From Acuticoccus sp. I52.16.1 (GTDB taxonomy: Bacteria > Pseudomonadota > Alphaproteobacteria > Rhizobiales > Amorphaceae), in contig NZ_CP094828.1 in NCBI RefSeq assembly GCF_022865125.1, forward strand, positions 2,232,001-2,296,000: DNA of 64,000 nucleotides. Direction: 5' to 3'. The notes under the pieces are model-generated. The model was not told where the DNA came from. It did not search any database and saw nothing but the letters and a program-made list of their open reading frames with translations. The translations under genes were made by a program, and so were the position numbers. Shown in pieces: positions 25,418 to 33,760 of the stretch (the stretch's first letter is position 1; each line of letters begins with the position of its first letter).

Positions 25418-26095
25418 CTACCCGCGCGCCGCCTTGCGCGTGACGCGGGTACCGTTGGGCAACGTGCCGATGAGGTCGAGTTCCGGACGGTTCGCCGGCG
25501 GACGCTCCCACGACGGCTCCCACGTCGCATAAAGCTCGTTCTGCGGCTCGCGGCGGATGACGCCGGCGGCGATGTCCTTCACCGCCCGCTCCAGCAGGGT
25601 CACGCCCAGCGGAAACAGCTTTTCGCGCCAGAGGCTCTCGACCGTCTCGCCCGGCGCGACGAAGACGTAGTCCTGCGCGGCGACGTCGCCCCCGTCCATC
25701 CGCTCCGACAGCCAGTAGACCGTGCCGCCGGCGATCGGGTCCTTCATGTGGATCGTCCAGCGCACCGCGTCGCGGCCGCGGTGGCGCGGCAGCAGCGACG
25801 GGTGGTAGCCGATGGCGCCGAACGTCGTCGCCATGCGCGTGCGCCGGCCCACGAAATCGTGGCTGTGCGCGGCCAGGATCAGGTCGGTGCCGTGGGGGAC
25901 GGTCTCGGCGCGCAGGGTGCCGGGGAGGATCCATGGCACGCCGGCGCGATCGGCTGCGGCGCGCAAGCGGTCTTCGCGCACGCCGTCCTCGCGCAGTGCG
26001 GGCGCCGACACCGCGCAAACGGTGCAGCCCAGCCGCTGCAGCATGGCGAACACAGCGGCGCCGAACGCCTTCTGTCCGGTCAGGAGGACGTTCAT
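25418..26095 (-). CDS. formyltransferase-family protein (Fmt/PurN-like hydrolase fold)
   Basis: 225 residues related to the formyl-transfer domain of methionyl-tRNA and GAR formyltransferases. MNVLLTGQKAFGAAVFAML is the nucleotide-like Rossmann start. IGYHPSLLPRHRGRDAVRW aligns with the NIHPSLLP motif: the catalytic His is kept but the preceding Asn is Gly. GGTVYWLSERMDGGDVAAQD holds the catalytic Asp. The length is shorter than Fmt, with no tRNA-binding C-terminal domain. It could be an N10-formyl-THF-dependent enzyme for a sugar or other amine, or a deformylase-like variant. Convergent with the small exported protein gene. Confidence 0.75.
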   Translation of the reverse strand: MNVLLTGQKAFGAAVFAMLQRLGCTVCAVSAPALREDGVREDRLRAAADRAGVPWILPGTLRAETVPHGTDLILAAHSHDFVGRRTRMATTFGAIGYHPSLLPRHRGRDAVRWTIHMKDPIAGGTVYWLSERMDGGDVAAQDYVFVAPGETVESLWREKLFPLGVTLLERAVKDIAAGVIRREPQNELYATWEPSWERPPANRPELDLIGTLPNGTRVTRKAARG

Positions 26096-26199
26096 CCGCC
26101 CCTTTCTCTCCTCGAGTCGCGTCCGGCTTAGCACCGGCGCGCCATGTGTGGCACCCTCCCGTGCCACCCAAAATGGCAGACCTGCAATCTAGGTGAAAC

Positions 26200-26211
26200 G
26201 GAACGTGTTCC
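26200..26211. promoter_or_regulatory. palindrome upstream of the aspartate aminotransferase gene
   Basis: GGAACGTGTTCC is a 5-bp inverted repeat with a two-base spacer, 68 bases before the aminotransferase ATG and 105 bases before the divergent formyltransferase-like start. It could be an operator shared by both genes. No regulator family is implied by the sequence alone. Confidence 0.25.
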
Positions 26212-26275
26212 ATCGGCCCTTGCGGGTGCACACATATGCGCCGATAACGGCCGCATAAATCGACCGACGGAATAG

Positions 26276-27481
<1,206 letters not shown>

Positions 27482-27524
27482 GGCTGCCCCGCGTTTCTCG
27501 GTCGTCTGAACGGAGAACTACACC

Positions 27525-28022
27525 ATGCGGAAATACCTTGTTGCCGTCCTCGCTGTCCTCGGTGTGGCGACATCCGCGCCAGCGGCGAAGGCGGACTTCG
27601 GCGTGCGCGTCGGCATCCTGACGTGCGATGTCGCCGGTGGCGCCGGTCTGATCGTCGGCTCGCGCAAACCGCTGGCGTGCTATTTCAATGCGCTCGGTTC
27701 GGCGGACGAGGCCTACGAGGGGGCGATCACCAAGATCGGCCTGGACGCCGGCATCACCACCGGTTCCAAGATCGCCTGGGCGGTGTTCGCGCCGACGACG
27801 CAGCTCTCGCCCGGCGCGCTCGAAGGCCGCTATTATGGTGTCTCCGCGGAAGCGACCTGGGCGCTGGGCCTGGGGGCGAACATCCTGATCGGCGGGTTCG
27901 ACCGGTCGATCAACCTGCAGCCGCTCTCGGTGCAGGGGCAGGCGGGCGCCAACATCGCCGGCGGTATCGGCTACATGCGGCTGAAGAGCCCGCCGCCGGT
28001 CGAGGTCTATTACAAGAAGTAG
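27525..28022 (+). CDS. DUF992 domain exported protein
   Basis: 165 residues with signal peptide MRKYLVAVLAVLGVATSAPAAKA. The mature part has the DUF992 pattern: VGILTCDVAGGAGLIVGSRKPLACYFN, with two Cys about 23 apart that may form a disulfide, then YEGAITKIGLDAGITTGSKIAWAVFAPT and GGIGYMRLKSP at the end. The family is largely restricted to alphaproteobacteria and has no known function; a periplasmic or envelope location is expected. A strong hairpin plus T-run follows the gene. Confidence 0.88.
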   Translation: MRKYLVAVLAVLGVATSAPAAKADFGVRVGILTCDVAGGAGLIVGSRKPLACYFNALGSADEAYEGAITKIGLDAGITTGSKIAWAVFAPTTQLSPGALEGRYYGVSAEATWALGLGANILIGGFDRSINLQPLSVQGQAGANIAGGIGYMRLKSPPPVEVYYKK

Positions 28023-28061
28023 ACCGCGACGCCGGGCGCCGGCAACGCACCTCATTCATCG

Positions 28062-28099
28062 CGGGCGGGGCACGGCAACCGTGTCTCCGCCCGTTTTTT
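28062..28099 (+). terminator. intrinsic terminator after the DUF992 gene
   Basis: The arms CGGGCGGGGCACGG and CCGTGTCTCCGCCCG pair with a short internal mismatch around a CAA loop, followed at once by six T residues (28094-28099). This is the clearest Rho-independent terminator in the window. It lies 40 bases beyond the DUF992 stop codon. Confidence 0.85.
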
Positions 28100-28146
28100 C
28101 TTGTGCGCCGCACCGCCGCGCGGGCGCCCCGTGATGCCGAAATGCG

Positions 28147-29058
28147 ATGACCGCCACCACCCTCATCATCGACTGCGACCCCGGTGTGGACGACGCCATC
28201 GCGCTGGTCCTGGCGCTGGCCTCGCCGGAGCTGGACCTCGCCGCCGTCACCACCATCGCCGGCAATCGCCCGCTCGACATCGTCACCGCCAACGCCTGCG
28301 GGTTGATGGCTTTGGCGGGGCGGGCCGACGTGCCGGTCCATGCCGGCTGCCGGCGCGGCCTGTTGCCGCGCGAGGTGCGCTGGTCCTACGCGCACGGCGA
28401 CGACGGGCTCGGCGGTGTGCCGCTGCCGGCCGCCCGTCCGGCTCCGGCCGCGGGGCATGCGGCGGACGCTCTGGTCGAGCGCATCATGGCCGCACCGCCG
28501 CAGAGCGTCGTACTGGCTGCGATCGGGCCGCTGACCAACGTGGCGCTCGCCTTCGCCAAGGCACCGGAGCTGCCGGCACGGCTGAAACGGCTGGTGGTGA
28601 TGGGCGGGGCAGTGGGCGTCCCCGGTAACATCACGCCGATGGCCGAATTCAACGTCATGCACGACCCGGTGGCGGCGCACATCGTCCTGTCGAGCGGCGC
28701 GGGGGTCGACCTCTTCGGCCTCAACCTGACGCGACAAGTGCGGGTCGATGCCGCCTTCTGGACCGAGATCGAGCGTGCGGGGACGCCGTGCTGCCGCGCC
28801 GTCGCGTCGATGCTCGCCGCCTATGCCGCGCGCGACCCGGCGATCCACGACGCTTGCACGATCGCCTACCTGCTTGCCCCGCATCTCTTCACCGCGCGCC
28901 CGATGCGCATCGCGGTCGACTACCGGCCGGGCCCCACCGAGGGTGCCACGCTGATCGACCCGGCGGCGGACGCCGCGGCGCCACGCGTCGACGTGGTCGA
29001 GACGGTCGACGTCCCGGCGGTCCTGCGGCTCGTCGCGGATCGGCTGACGACGCTTTAG
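28147..29058 (+). CDS. nucleoside hydrolase (inosine/uridine-preferring family)
   Basis: 303 residues. The Ca-binding N-terminal cluster LIIDCDPGVDDAIALVLAL is near residues 5-20. TTIAGNRPLDIVTANA and VHAGCRRGL follow, and the PGNITPMAEFNVMHDPVAAHIV block is near residue 165. The C-terminal DPAIHDACTIAYL carries the Asp/His found in the active site. Members cleave the N-glycosidic bond of ribonucleosides for base salvage; purine or pyrimidine preference cannot be read with certainty. It is a single gene between the DUF992 terminator and a secreted hydrolase. Confidence 0.9.
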   Translation: MTATTLIIDCDPGVDDAIALVLALASPELDLAAVTTIAGNRPLDIVTANACGLMALAGRADVPVHAGCRRGLLPREVRWSYAHGDDGLGGVPLPAARPAPAAGHAADALVERIMAAPPQSVVLAAIGPLTNVALAFAKAPELPARLKRLVVMGGAVGVPGNITPMAEFNVMHDPVAAHIVLSSGAGVDLFGLNLTRQVRVDAAFWTEIERAGTPCCRAVASMLAAYAARDPAIHDACTIAYLLAPHLFTARPMRIAVDYRPGPTEGATLIDPAADAAAPRVDVVETVDVPAVLRLVADRLTTL

Positions 29059-29232
29059 GAGCGCGGCGAGCGCGGACGAGGGCCGCCTGGTCGCAAGGGC
29101 CTATCGGCGCTAGTTATCAATCCGCAGGTTGTCGGAGCGACGATTCCGAATACCTGGTGCAGTGACTTGGGCTGAGCGCCGGCCAGCCGTTCGGCGCCGC
29201 GCCTCGGCCCGCCCGACTTGCAAGGTCACGGT

Positions 29233-30273
29233 ATGGATGAGCCCCTTCCCGGCAGCGATGCCCGATCCCGTCGGCCACGCTGGATCGCAGCGTGCGCCGC
29301 CATTGCGATGACGACGGCGACCGCCGCGGCGCAGACCGCCCCGGTGCCTGCCGAAGCAACCCAACGACGGGACGTGGCGGCCCCGCTCGCGACGGACGAC
29401 ACGATCGGCGTCCTGCTGGACCACCCGTCGCTCGAAGGATTCGCGCAATATACCCTGCCCTGGTACGGGCGGGACTATGATCGCGATCTTGCCCTCGACC
29501 GGATCGGCTCGCTGCTGCCCTACCACAGCGCCGTCGACCCGGACGCGGTGGTGGCCGGCCTCAACCGGCTGATCGAAAACGCCGAGCGGGGCGTTCCCGT
29601 GTTCCGCCCGATCTACTCGCCGGCCGAGCAGCGGGTGGACCCGGCGCTGGCGGCGGCCGGCCTCTTCTTCTTCCCCGGCGAGCCGGGCGCGCCGTTCGCC
29701 GTCATCGCGCCGGGAGGCGGGTTCGCCTATGTCGGCTCGGTGCATGAAGGCTTTCCGCTCGCGCTGGAGGTCAACGCGCGCGGCCACAACGCCTTCGTCG
29801 TCACCTATCGCACCGGTCAGGGACGGCGGGTCGCCACCGAGGATATGGCCCGCGCGATCGATCTCGTCCTGACAGAGGCCGGCACCCTCGGCGTCGGCCC
29901 CCAGGGATACTCCGTGTGGGGGAGTTCCGCCGGGGCCCGGATGGCGGCCTATATCGGCTCGCACGGAACGCAGGCCTTCGGCGGAGGCGAGCATCCCAAG
30001 CCCGCGGCCGTGGTGATGGCCTATACCGCCCACTCCGACATCGGCTCCGAGGAGCCCCCCACCTTCGTGATCGTCGGCGACCGGGACGGGATCGCCCCGC
30101 CCGCGTCGATGGAGCGCCGCATCGCGGACCTCGAGGCGCTGGGCACCGAGGTCGACTACCGTCGCATCGCCGGCATGGGGCACGGCTTCGGCGCGGGGAC
30201 CGGAACGCCCGCGGGGGGCTGGGTCGACGAGGCGGTGACGTTCTGGGAGACACAGCGCCGCCGCGCGCAATAG
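29233..30273 (+). CDS. exported alpha/beta-hydrolase (esterase-like)
   Basis: 346 residues. An N-terminal basic stretch then IAACAAIAMTTATAAA forms a signal peptide of about 37 residues, so it is probably periplasmic. The hydrolase core holds the oxyanion strand VIAPGGGFAYV, nucleophile elbow WGSSAGARMAA, an Asp in FVIVGDRDGIAPP and a His in GMGHGFGAGTG. This looks like the acetyl-xylan-esterase/BD-FAE-like esterases. ATG 29233 was taken; an in-frame TTG at 29218 is less likely. Convergent with the AraC-type regulator, with a hairpin between them. Confidence 0.82.
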   Translation: MDEPLPGSDARSRRPRWIAACAAIAMTTATAAAQTAPVPAEATQRRDVAAPLATDDTIGVLLDHPSLEGFAQYTLPWYGRDYDRDLALDRIGSLLPYHSAVDPDAVVAGLNRLIENAERGVPVFRPIYSPAEQRVDPALAAAGLFFFPGEPGAPFAVIAPGGGFAYVGSVHEGFPLALEVNARGHNAFVVTYRTGQGRRVATEDMARAIDLVLTEAGTLGVGPQGYSVWGSSAGARMAAYIGSHGTQAFGGGEHPKPAAVVMAYTAHSDIGSEEPPTFVIVGDRDGIAPPASMERRIADLEALGTEVDYRRIAGMGHGFGAGTGTPAGGWVDEAVTFWETQRRRAQ

Positions 30274-30318
30274 CGGCGCCGGCTCGCGCCCCGGCTGTCG
30301 ACGATCCGGCTCGGCGCC

Positions 30319-30336
30319 CGCCCCGCCGAAGGGGCG
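30319..30336. terminator. hairpin between convergent esterase and AraC genes
   Basis: CGCCCC-GCCGAA-GGGGCG is a perfect 6-bp stem with a six-base loop in the 85-bp convergent gap. It could act on transcripts from both sides. No T-tract is present. Confidence 0.35.
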
Positions 30337-30358
30337 ATGCGTCGCCGGATGGGCGGGA

Positions 30359-31390
30359 TCACTTCGGCGGTTCGCCCTTGCGGAAGGCTCCGGGCGTGAC
30401 ACCGTAGACGCGCTGGAACTCCCGGTAGAAGTTCGAGCGGGTGAGAAACCCCGATGCGGCCAGCACCGTCTCCACGCTCGCCTCGCTCTCGGTGAGAAGC
30501 CGGGCGGCATGTGCCAACCGGAAGCCGTTCACATATTGCGACACGTTCATCTGCCGACGCTCGTTGATGGCGGCGGAGAGGGTTCTGGCGGGAAGCCGGA
30601 GCCGCTTTGCGAGCCGTTCGAGCGACAGGTCAGGCTCCAGATAGAGTTCAGTCTGCGTCAGAAGCGCGTGCGCGGCGGCCTCGATCTGGGCGCCATCGAC
30701 CGCCGTCACCGGTCGTGACGCCGGCGACGGCCGCGGCGGTAGACGCGGCAGGCCGGCAAGGAGCGCCACGAGCACGGCGATGAGCGCGAGCGAGCCGTAC
30801 GAGATGAGCTGGATCGAACGCTGCGGCTGACCTTGCAGGAAGCCGAGCGCGATCGCCGTGTCCAGCACCGATAGCGCGACGAGGAGAAGCGCGGCCCAGA
30901 GGATCCAGCGAGAAATGCGACGGGAGAGATCGAGCCGCGCGCGCACGAGGCGATCGGGGCCGCCGCGCCATATTGCGAGCAGAGCCACGGCATAGCCGAG
31001 GTAGCTCGCCAAGATCCCCGCGTCGAGCGCGGCGATGACCCGGGGCACCAGCTCCACCCCGACCGCGATGGCGACCGCCGCGCCGAGGTGGAGGGCCGTC
31101 TGGCGCCGAAGCCGGGCCGGCGTGACCGCGAGAGAGAGACAGGCGAGGTAGAGAAGCGGGCCGGCGAACAGCGGCAAAACGCGTTGCAGCGGAATGAAGG
31201 CGTCGACGCCATAGCCGAACCGCAGCGCCACCAGCGAGGCCTCGAGCGCGAAGACGCCGAAGAGCGCCGCCAGCAAGCGCGAGGTCGCCGCGACGCCGAG
31301 ATCCAGACGTGCCAGCAGACCGGCGAGCACCGCGCAGAGCGCCGCCGAGATCAGCGGCAGAGGCAGCGCGATGAGGGAATTCGCCGTCAT
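30359..31390 (-). CDS. membrane-anchored AraC-family regulator
   Basis: 343 residues. The first 215 residues hold about seven hydrophobic helices (for example LIALPLPLISAALCAVLAGLL and GPLLYLACLSLAVTP). The C-terminal 100 residues are an AraC DNA-binding domain with LSLERLAKRLRLPARTLSAAINER and SVETVLAASGFLTRSNFYREFQRVYGVTPGAFR. Such fusions are known as AraC proteins with a 7TM-like N-terminal sensor and presumably read an envelope or small-molecule signal. ATG 31390 sits 116 bases from the divergent secreted hydrolase gene, a plausible target. Confidence 0.85.
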   Translation of the reverse strand: MTANSLIALPLPLISAALCAVLAGLLARLDLGVAATSRLLAALFGVFALEASLVALRFGYGVDAFIPLQRVLPLFAGPLLYLACLSLAVTPARLRRQTALHLGAAVAIAVGVELVPRVIAALDAGILASYLGYAVALLAIWRGGPDRLVRARLDLSRRISRWILWAALLLVALSVLDTAIALGFLQGQPQRSIQLISYGSLALIAVLVALLAGLPRLPPRPSPASRPVTAVDGAQIEAAAHALLTQTELYLEPDLSLERLAKRLRLPARTLSAAINERRQMNVSQYVNGFRLAHAARLLTESEASVETVLAASGFLTRSNFYREFQRVYGVTPGAFRKGEPPK

Positions 31391-31506
31391 GCTCCGGGCC
31401 GGATCTGTCCTGAAACGCGATCGAGGACAGGAACGACCGGACCGGCCGGTCCCCAACCTCGCGCCGCTCTGATAGCGCAGCCGAGGATCCTACCCAAGAG
31501 ACGGTC

Positions 31507-32532
31507 ATGACGCGTGTGCTTCTCACTGCCATCTTCCTGCTCACCGCCTCCGCCGCCGCCGGAGCGACAGAGGCCGGTCTCGCCCCGCTCACGATTCCGG
31601 GCGCGGCCGGGGCGAGGCCGCTGGAAGGAGTCCTGCTGTATCCCACGGCTGCCCCCGATGCGCCGCGCGAGGCCCTCGGCAACGCGGTCTTCGTGGGCGT
31701 TCGGGTGATCGAAGGCGCTGCGCCGAGCGGAGGGCCGTTTCCGCTTCTCATCCTGTCGCACGGGATGTACGGCAACATGCGCAATCAGGCGTGGCTGGCG
31801 GCGGCGCTCGCCAGACGAGGCTTCGTGGTCGCCGCGATCGACCATCCGGGCACCTCGAGCTTCAACCGCGATCCGGACGCGGCGCGTGCGCTTTGGGAAC
31901 GCCAGCGCGACATCTCCCGCGTCATCGACCATCTGCTCGCCCAGCCCGACCTCGCGATCGATCCGGGGCGCATCTATATGGCCGGGCATTCGCTGGGCGG
32001 GTTCACCGCGCTCCTCCTGGCGGGAGCGCGCTACGATGCCGGACGCGTCGACGCGCTGTGCGACACCGATCCGCAGGATCTCATCTGCCGCATCATGCGA
32101 GGCTGGCATGTGGCCGAAACGGCAGAGGATCGCGCCGCCATAGAACGCGACCTCTCCGACCCGCGCATCTCGGCGTTCGCGGTGTTCGACCTCGGTGGGA
32201 CGCAGAGTTTTTCGCCCGAGAGCCTCGCCGACGTGGATCGGCCGATGCTCGTCGTCGGTGCGCCGCGCGACATCGAAGGGACCGGGCTCGACCTCGACGT
32301 CGAGTCTCGGGCGCTCGTTGCCGGATTGCCGAGCGAGCGTGTGACCTACATGGAGCCCGCCACGCTCGCCCACTTCGATTTTCTGGGCGAATGCACCCCG
32401 ACCGGCTCGGCGCTCCTGCGCGCGGAGGAACCGGCCGACGCGTTCATCTGTATCGAGGGGGGCGAGGAGCGCCGCGCCGATCATGCGCGCATCGTCGAGG
32501 CGGTCGCGGCGTTCTTCGGTGACGGCCTATAG
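31507..32532 (+). CDS. exported dienelactone-hydrolase-like alpha/beta-hydrolase
   Basis: 341 residues with signal peptide MTRVLLTAIFLLTASAAAGA. The core resembles predicted dienelactone hydrolases and PAF-acetylhydrolase-like proteins. It has PLLILSHGMYGNMRNQAWLAAALARRGFVVAAIDHPG, nucleophile elbow YMAGHSLGGFTAL near residue 160 and a late His in ATLAHFDFLGEC. Four Cys in the second half (LCDTDPQDLICR and ECTPTG...FICIEGG) could form disulfides in the periplasm. It is divergent from the membrane AraC gene and convergent with the receiver gene. Confidence 0.82.
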   Translation: MTRVLLTAIFLLTASAAAGATEAGLAPLTIPGAAGARPLEGVLLYPTAAPDAPREALGNAVFVGVRVIEGAAPSGGPFPLLILSHGMYGNMRNQAWLAAALARRGFVVAAIDHPGTSSFNRDPDAARALWERQRDISRVIDHLLAQPDLAIDPGRIYMAGHSLGGFTALLLAGARYDAGRVDALCDTDPQDLICRIMRGWHVAETAEDRAAIERDLSDPRISAFAVFDLGGTQSFSPESLADVDRPMLVVGAPRDIEGTGLDLDVESRALVAGLPSERVTYMEPATLAHFDFLGECTPTGSALLRAEEPADAFICIEGGEERRADHARIVEAVAAFFGDGL

Positions 32533-32672
32533 ACCCATGGCGCGATGAAGCCGTCGTGTCCCGGCCGCCACCGTCTCGACGACGGCGAGCGCGCGCCGGG
32601 CGCTCCGTTCAGTCTCCCGCCGAGGCGATCGGCGGCGCGGCGTCCTCCTCCCCGCGATTGTCCTCGCCGCGG

Positions 32673-33044
32673 TCAACGTTCGCCGAGCGCGGCCTCGAGG
32701 CAACCGATGATCGCGGTTTCCTGCACGGGCTTCTCCAGGACGCACAGGGCGCCGCCGCGGATGGCCCGCCGTCGCACGGTGTCGTCGCCGTAGGAGGTGA
32801 CGAAGATGATCGGCGGCGCCGTCCTCGCCTCGACCAGATGCGTCTGCAGGTCGAGGCCGTTCATTCCCGGCATCTGGACATCGAGGATCATGCATCGCAC
32901 GCCGGACCGATCGGGTGAGGCGAGATAGTCGTCGGCGGACCCGAACTTCAAGGCGCGATAGCCGAGCGATCCGACGAGATCTTCCAGGGCGTCACGCATG
33001 GAAGGATCGTCGTCGACGATGGCAACGAGAGGGGGAACTGACAC
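32673..33044 (-). CDS. single-domain response regulator (receiver only)
   Basis: 123 residues of CheY-like receiver. The acidic pocket is VAIVDDDPSMRD, the phospho-acceptor D55 is in CMILDVQMPGMNG, and the switch Thr and Lys are in IIFVTSYGDD and LEKPVQE. There is no output domain. The GTG start at 33044 gives MSVPPLVAIVDDD, the usual receiver start; longer frames are not homologous. It lies 80 bases downstream of a FixJ-type regulator and its histidine kinase on the same strand. It may serve as a phosphate sink or connector in the same pathway. Confidence 0.85.
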   Translation of the reverse strand: MSVPPLVAIVDDDPSMRDALEDLVGSLGYRALKFGSADDYLASPDRSGVRCMILDVQMPGMNGLDLQTHLVEARTAPPIIFVTSYGDDTVRRRAIRGGALCVLEKPVQETAIIGCLEAALGER

Positions 33045-33124
33045 CAATTCAAAGCTTTCGATCGTGGAGTGTATCGGGATGTGGCGGGAGCCCCATCCAT
33101 GAACCATTGATATGTTCGTATATT

Positions 33125-33760
33125 CTATGGTCCCGGCGCGGCGCCGTCCCACGTTTTGACGACTTCGACCTTGCGGACGAGTTCTGCGACGGACGCTGCT
33201 CCCATCTTTTGCATGACGTTGCGGCGATGGATCTTCACGGTGATCTCGGCGATCCCCAGCTCGTAGGCGATCTGCTTGTTCATGAGCCCGCGCCAGACGC
33301 AGTCCATCACCTCCCGCTCCCGCCGCGTGAGCGAGGCGGCGAGCCGCAAGACCTCGTCGGCCGCGCCATGGCTGAGGCGCGCCTCGGCATCCTTGCGGAG
33401 GGCTTCGTTGACGGCGTCGATGAACTCCTGATTGCGGAACGGCTTGGTGAGGAAATCGACCGCACCGCCTTTCATCGCTCTGATGCCCATCGGGATGTCG
33501 CCGAACCCGGTGATGAAGACGATCGGCACGGCGCTTCCCATGTGGTGCAGCCGGTCCTGAAGCTCGAGGCCGCTCTGGCCGGGCAGGCGCACGTCGAGGA
33601 CCAGGCAATTCGCGCCGTCGAGCCCGGCCTCGAAGAGGGCGTCGACGCTTGCATGGGTTTGCACCTCCATGCCGACCGAGCGCACGAGATCGGCGATCGC
33701 CTCTCGCATTCCCGGATCATCGTCCACGACGACGACCAGCGGCCGGGCCCCGGGCATCAC
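33125..33760 (-). CDS. FixJ-type response regulator (receiver + LuxR HTH)
   Basis: Up to 211 residues. The N-terminal receiver has VVVVDDDPGMREA, phospho-acceptor D56 in LVLDVRLPGQSG, IVFITGFGD and TKPFRNQ. The C-terminal LuxR-type HTH shows LTRREREVMDCVWRGLMNKQIAYELGIAEITVKIHRRNVMQKMGA. This matches the FixJ/TodT group. Candidate starts are GTG 33760 and ATG 33757; the ATG overlaps the kinase stop codon (TGATG), so coupling is likely. Kinase and regulator probably form a cognate pair; the signal is unknown. Confidence 0.93.
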   Translation of the reverse strand: MMPGARPLVVVVDDDPGMREAIADLVRSVGMEVQTHASVDALFEAGLDGANCLVLDVRLPGQSGLELQDRLHHMGSAVPIVFITGFGDIPMGIRAMKGGAVDFLTKPFRNQEFIDAVNEALRKDAEARLSHGAADEVLRLAASLTRREREVMDCVWRGLMNKQIAYELGIAEITVKIHRRNVMQKMGAASVAELVRKVEVVKTWDGAAPGP

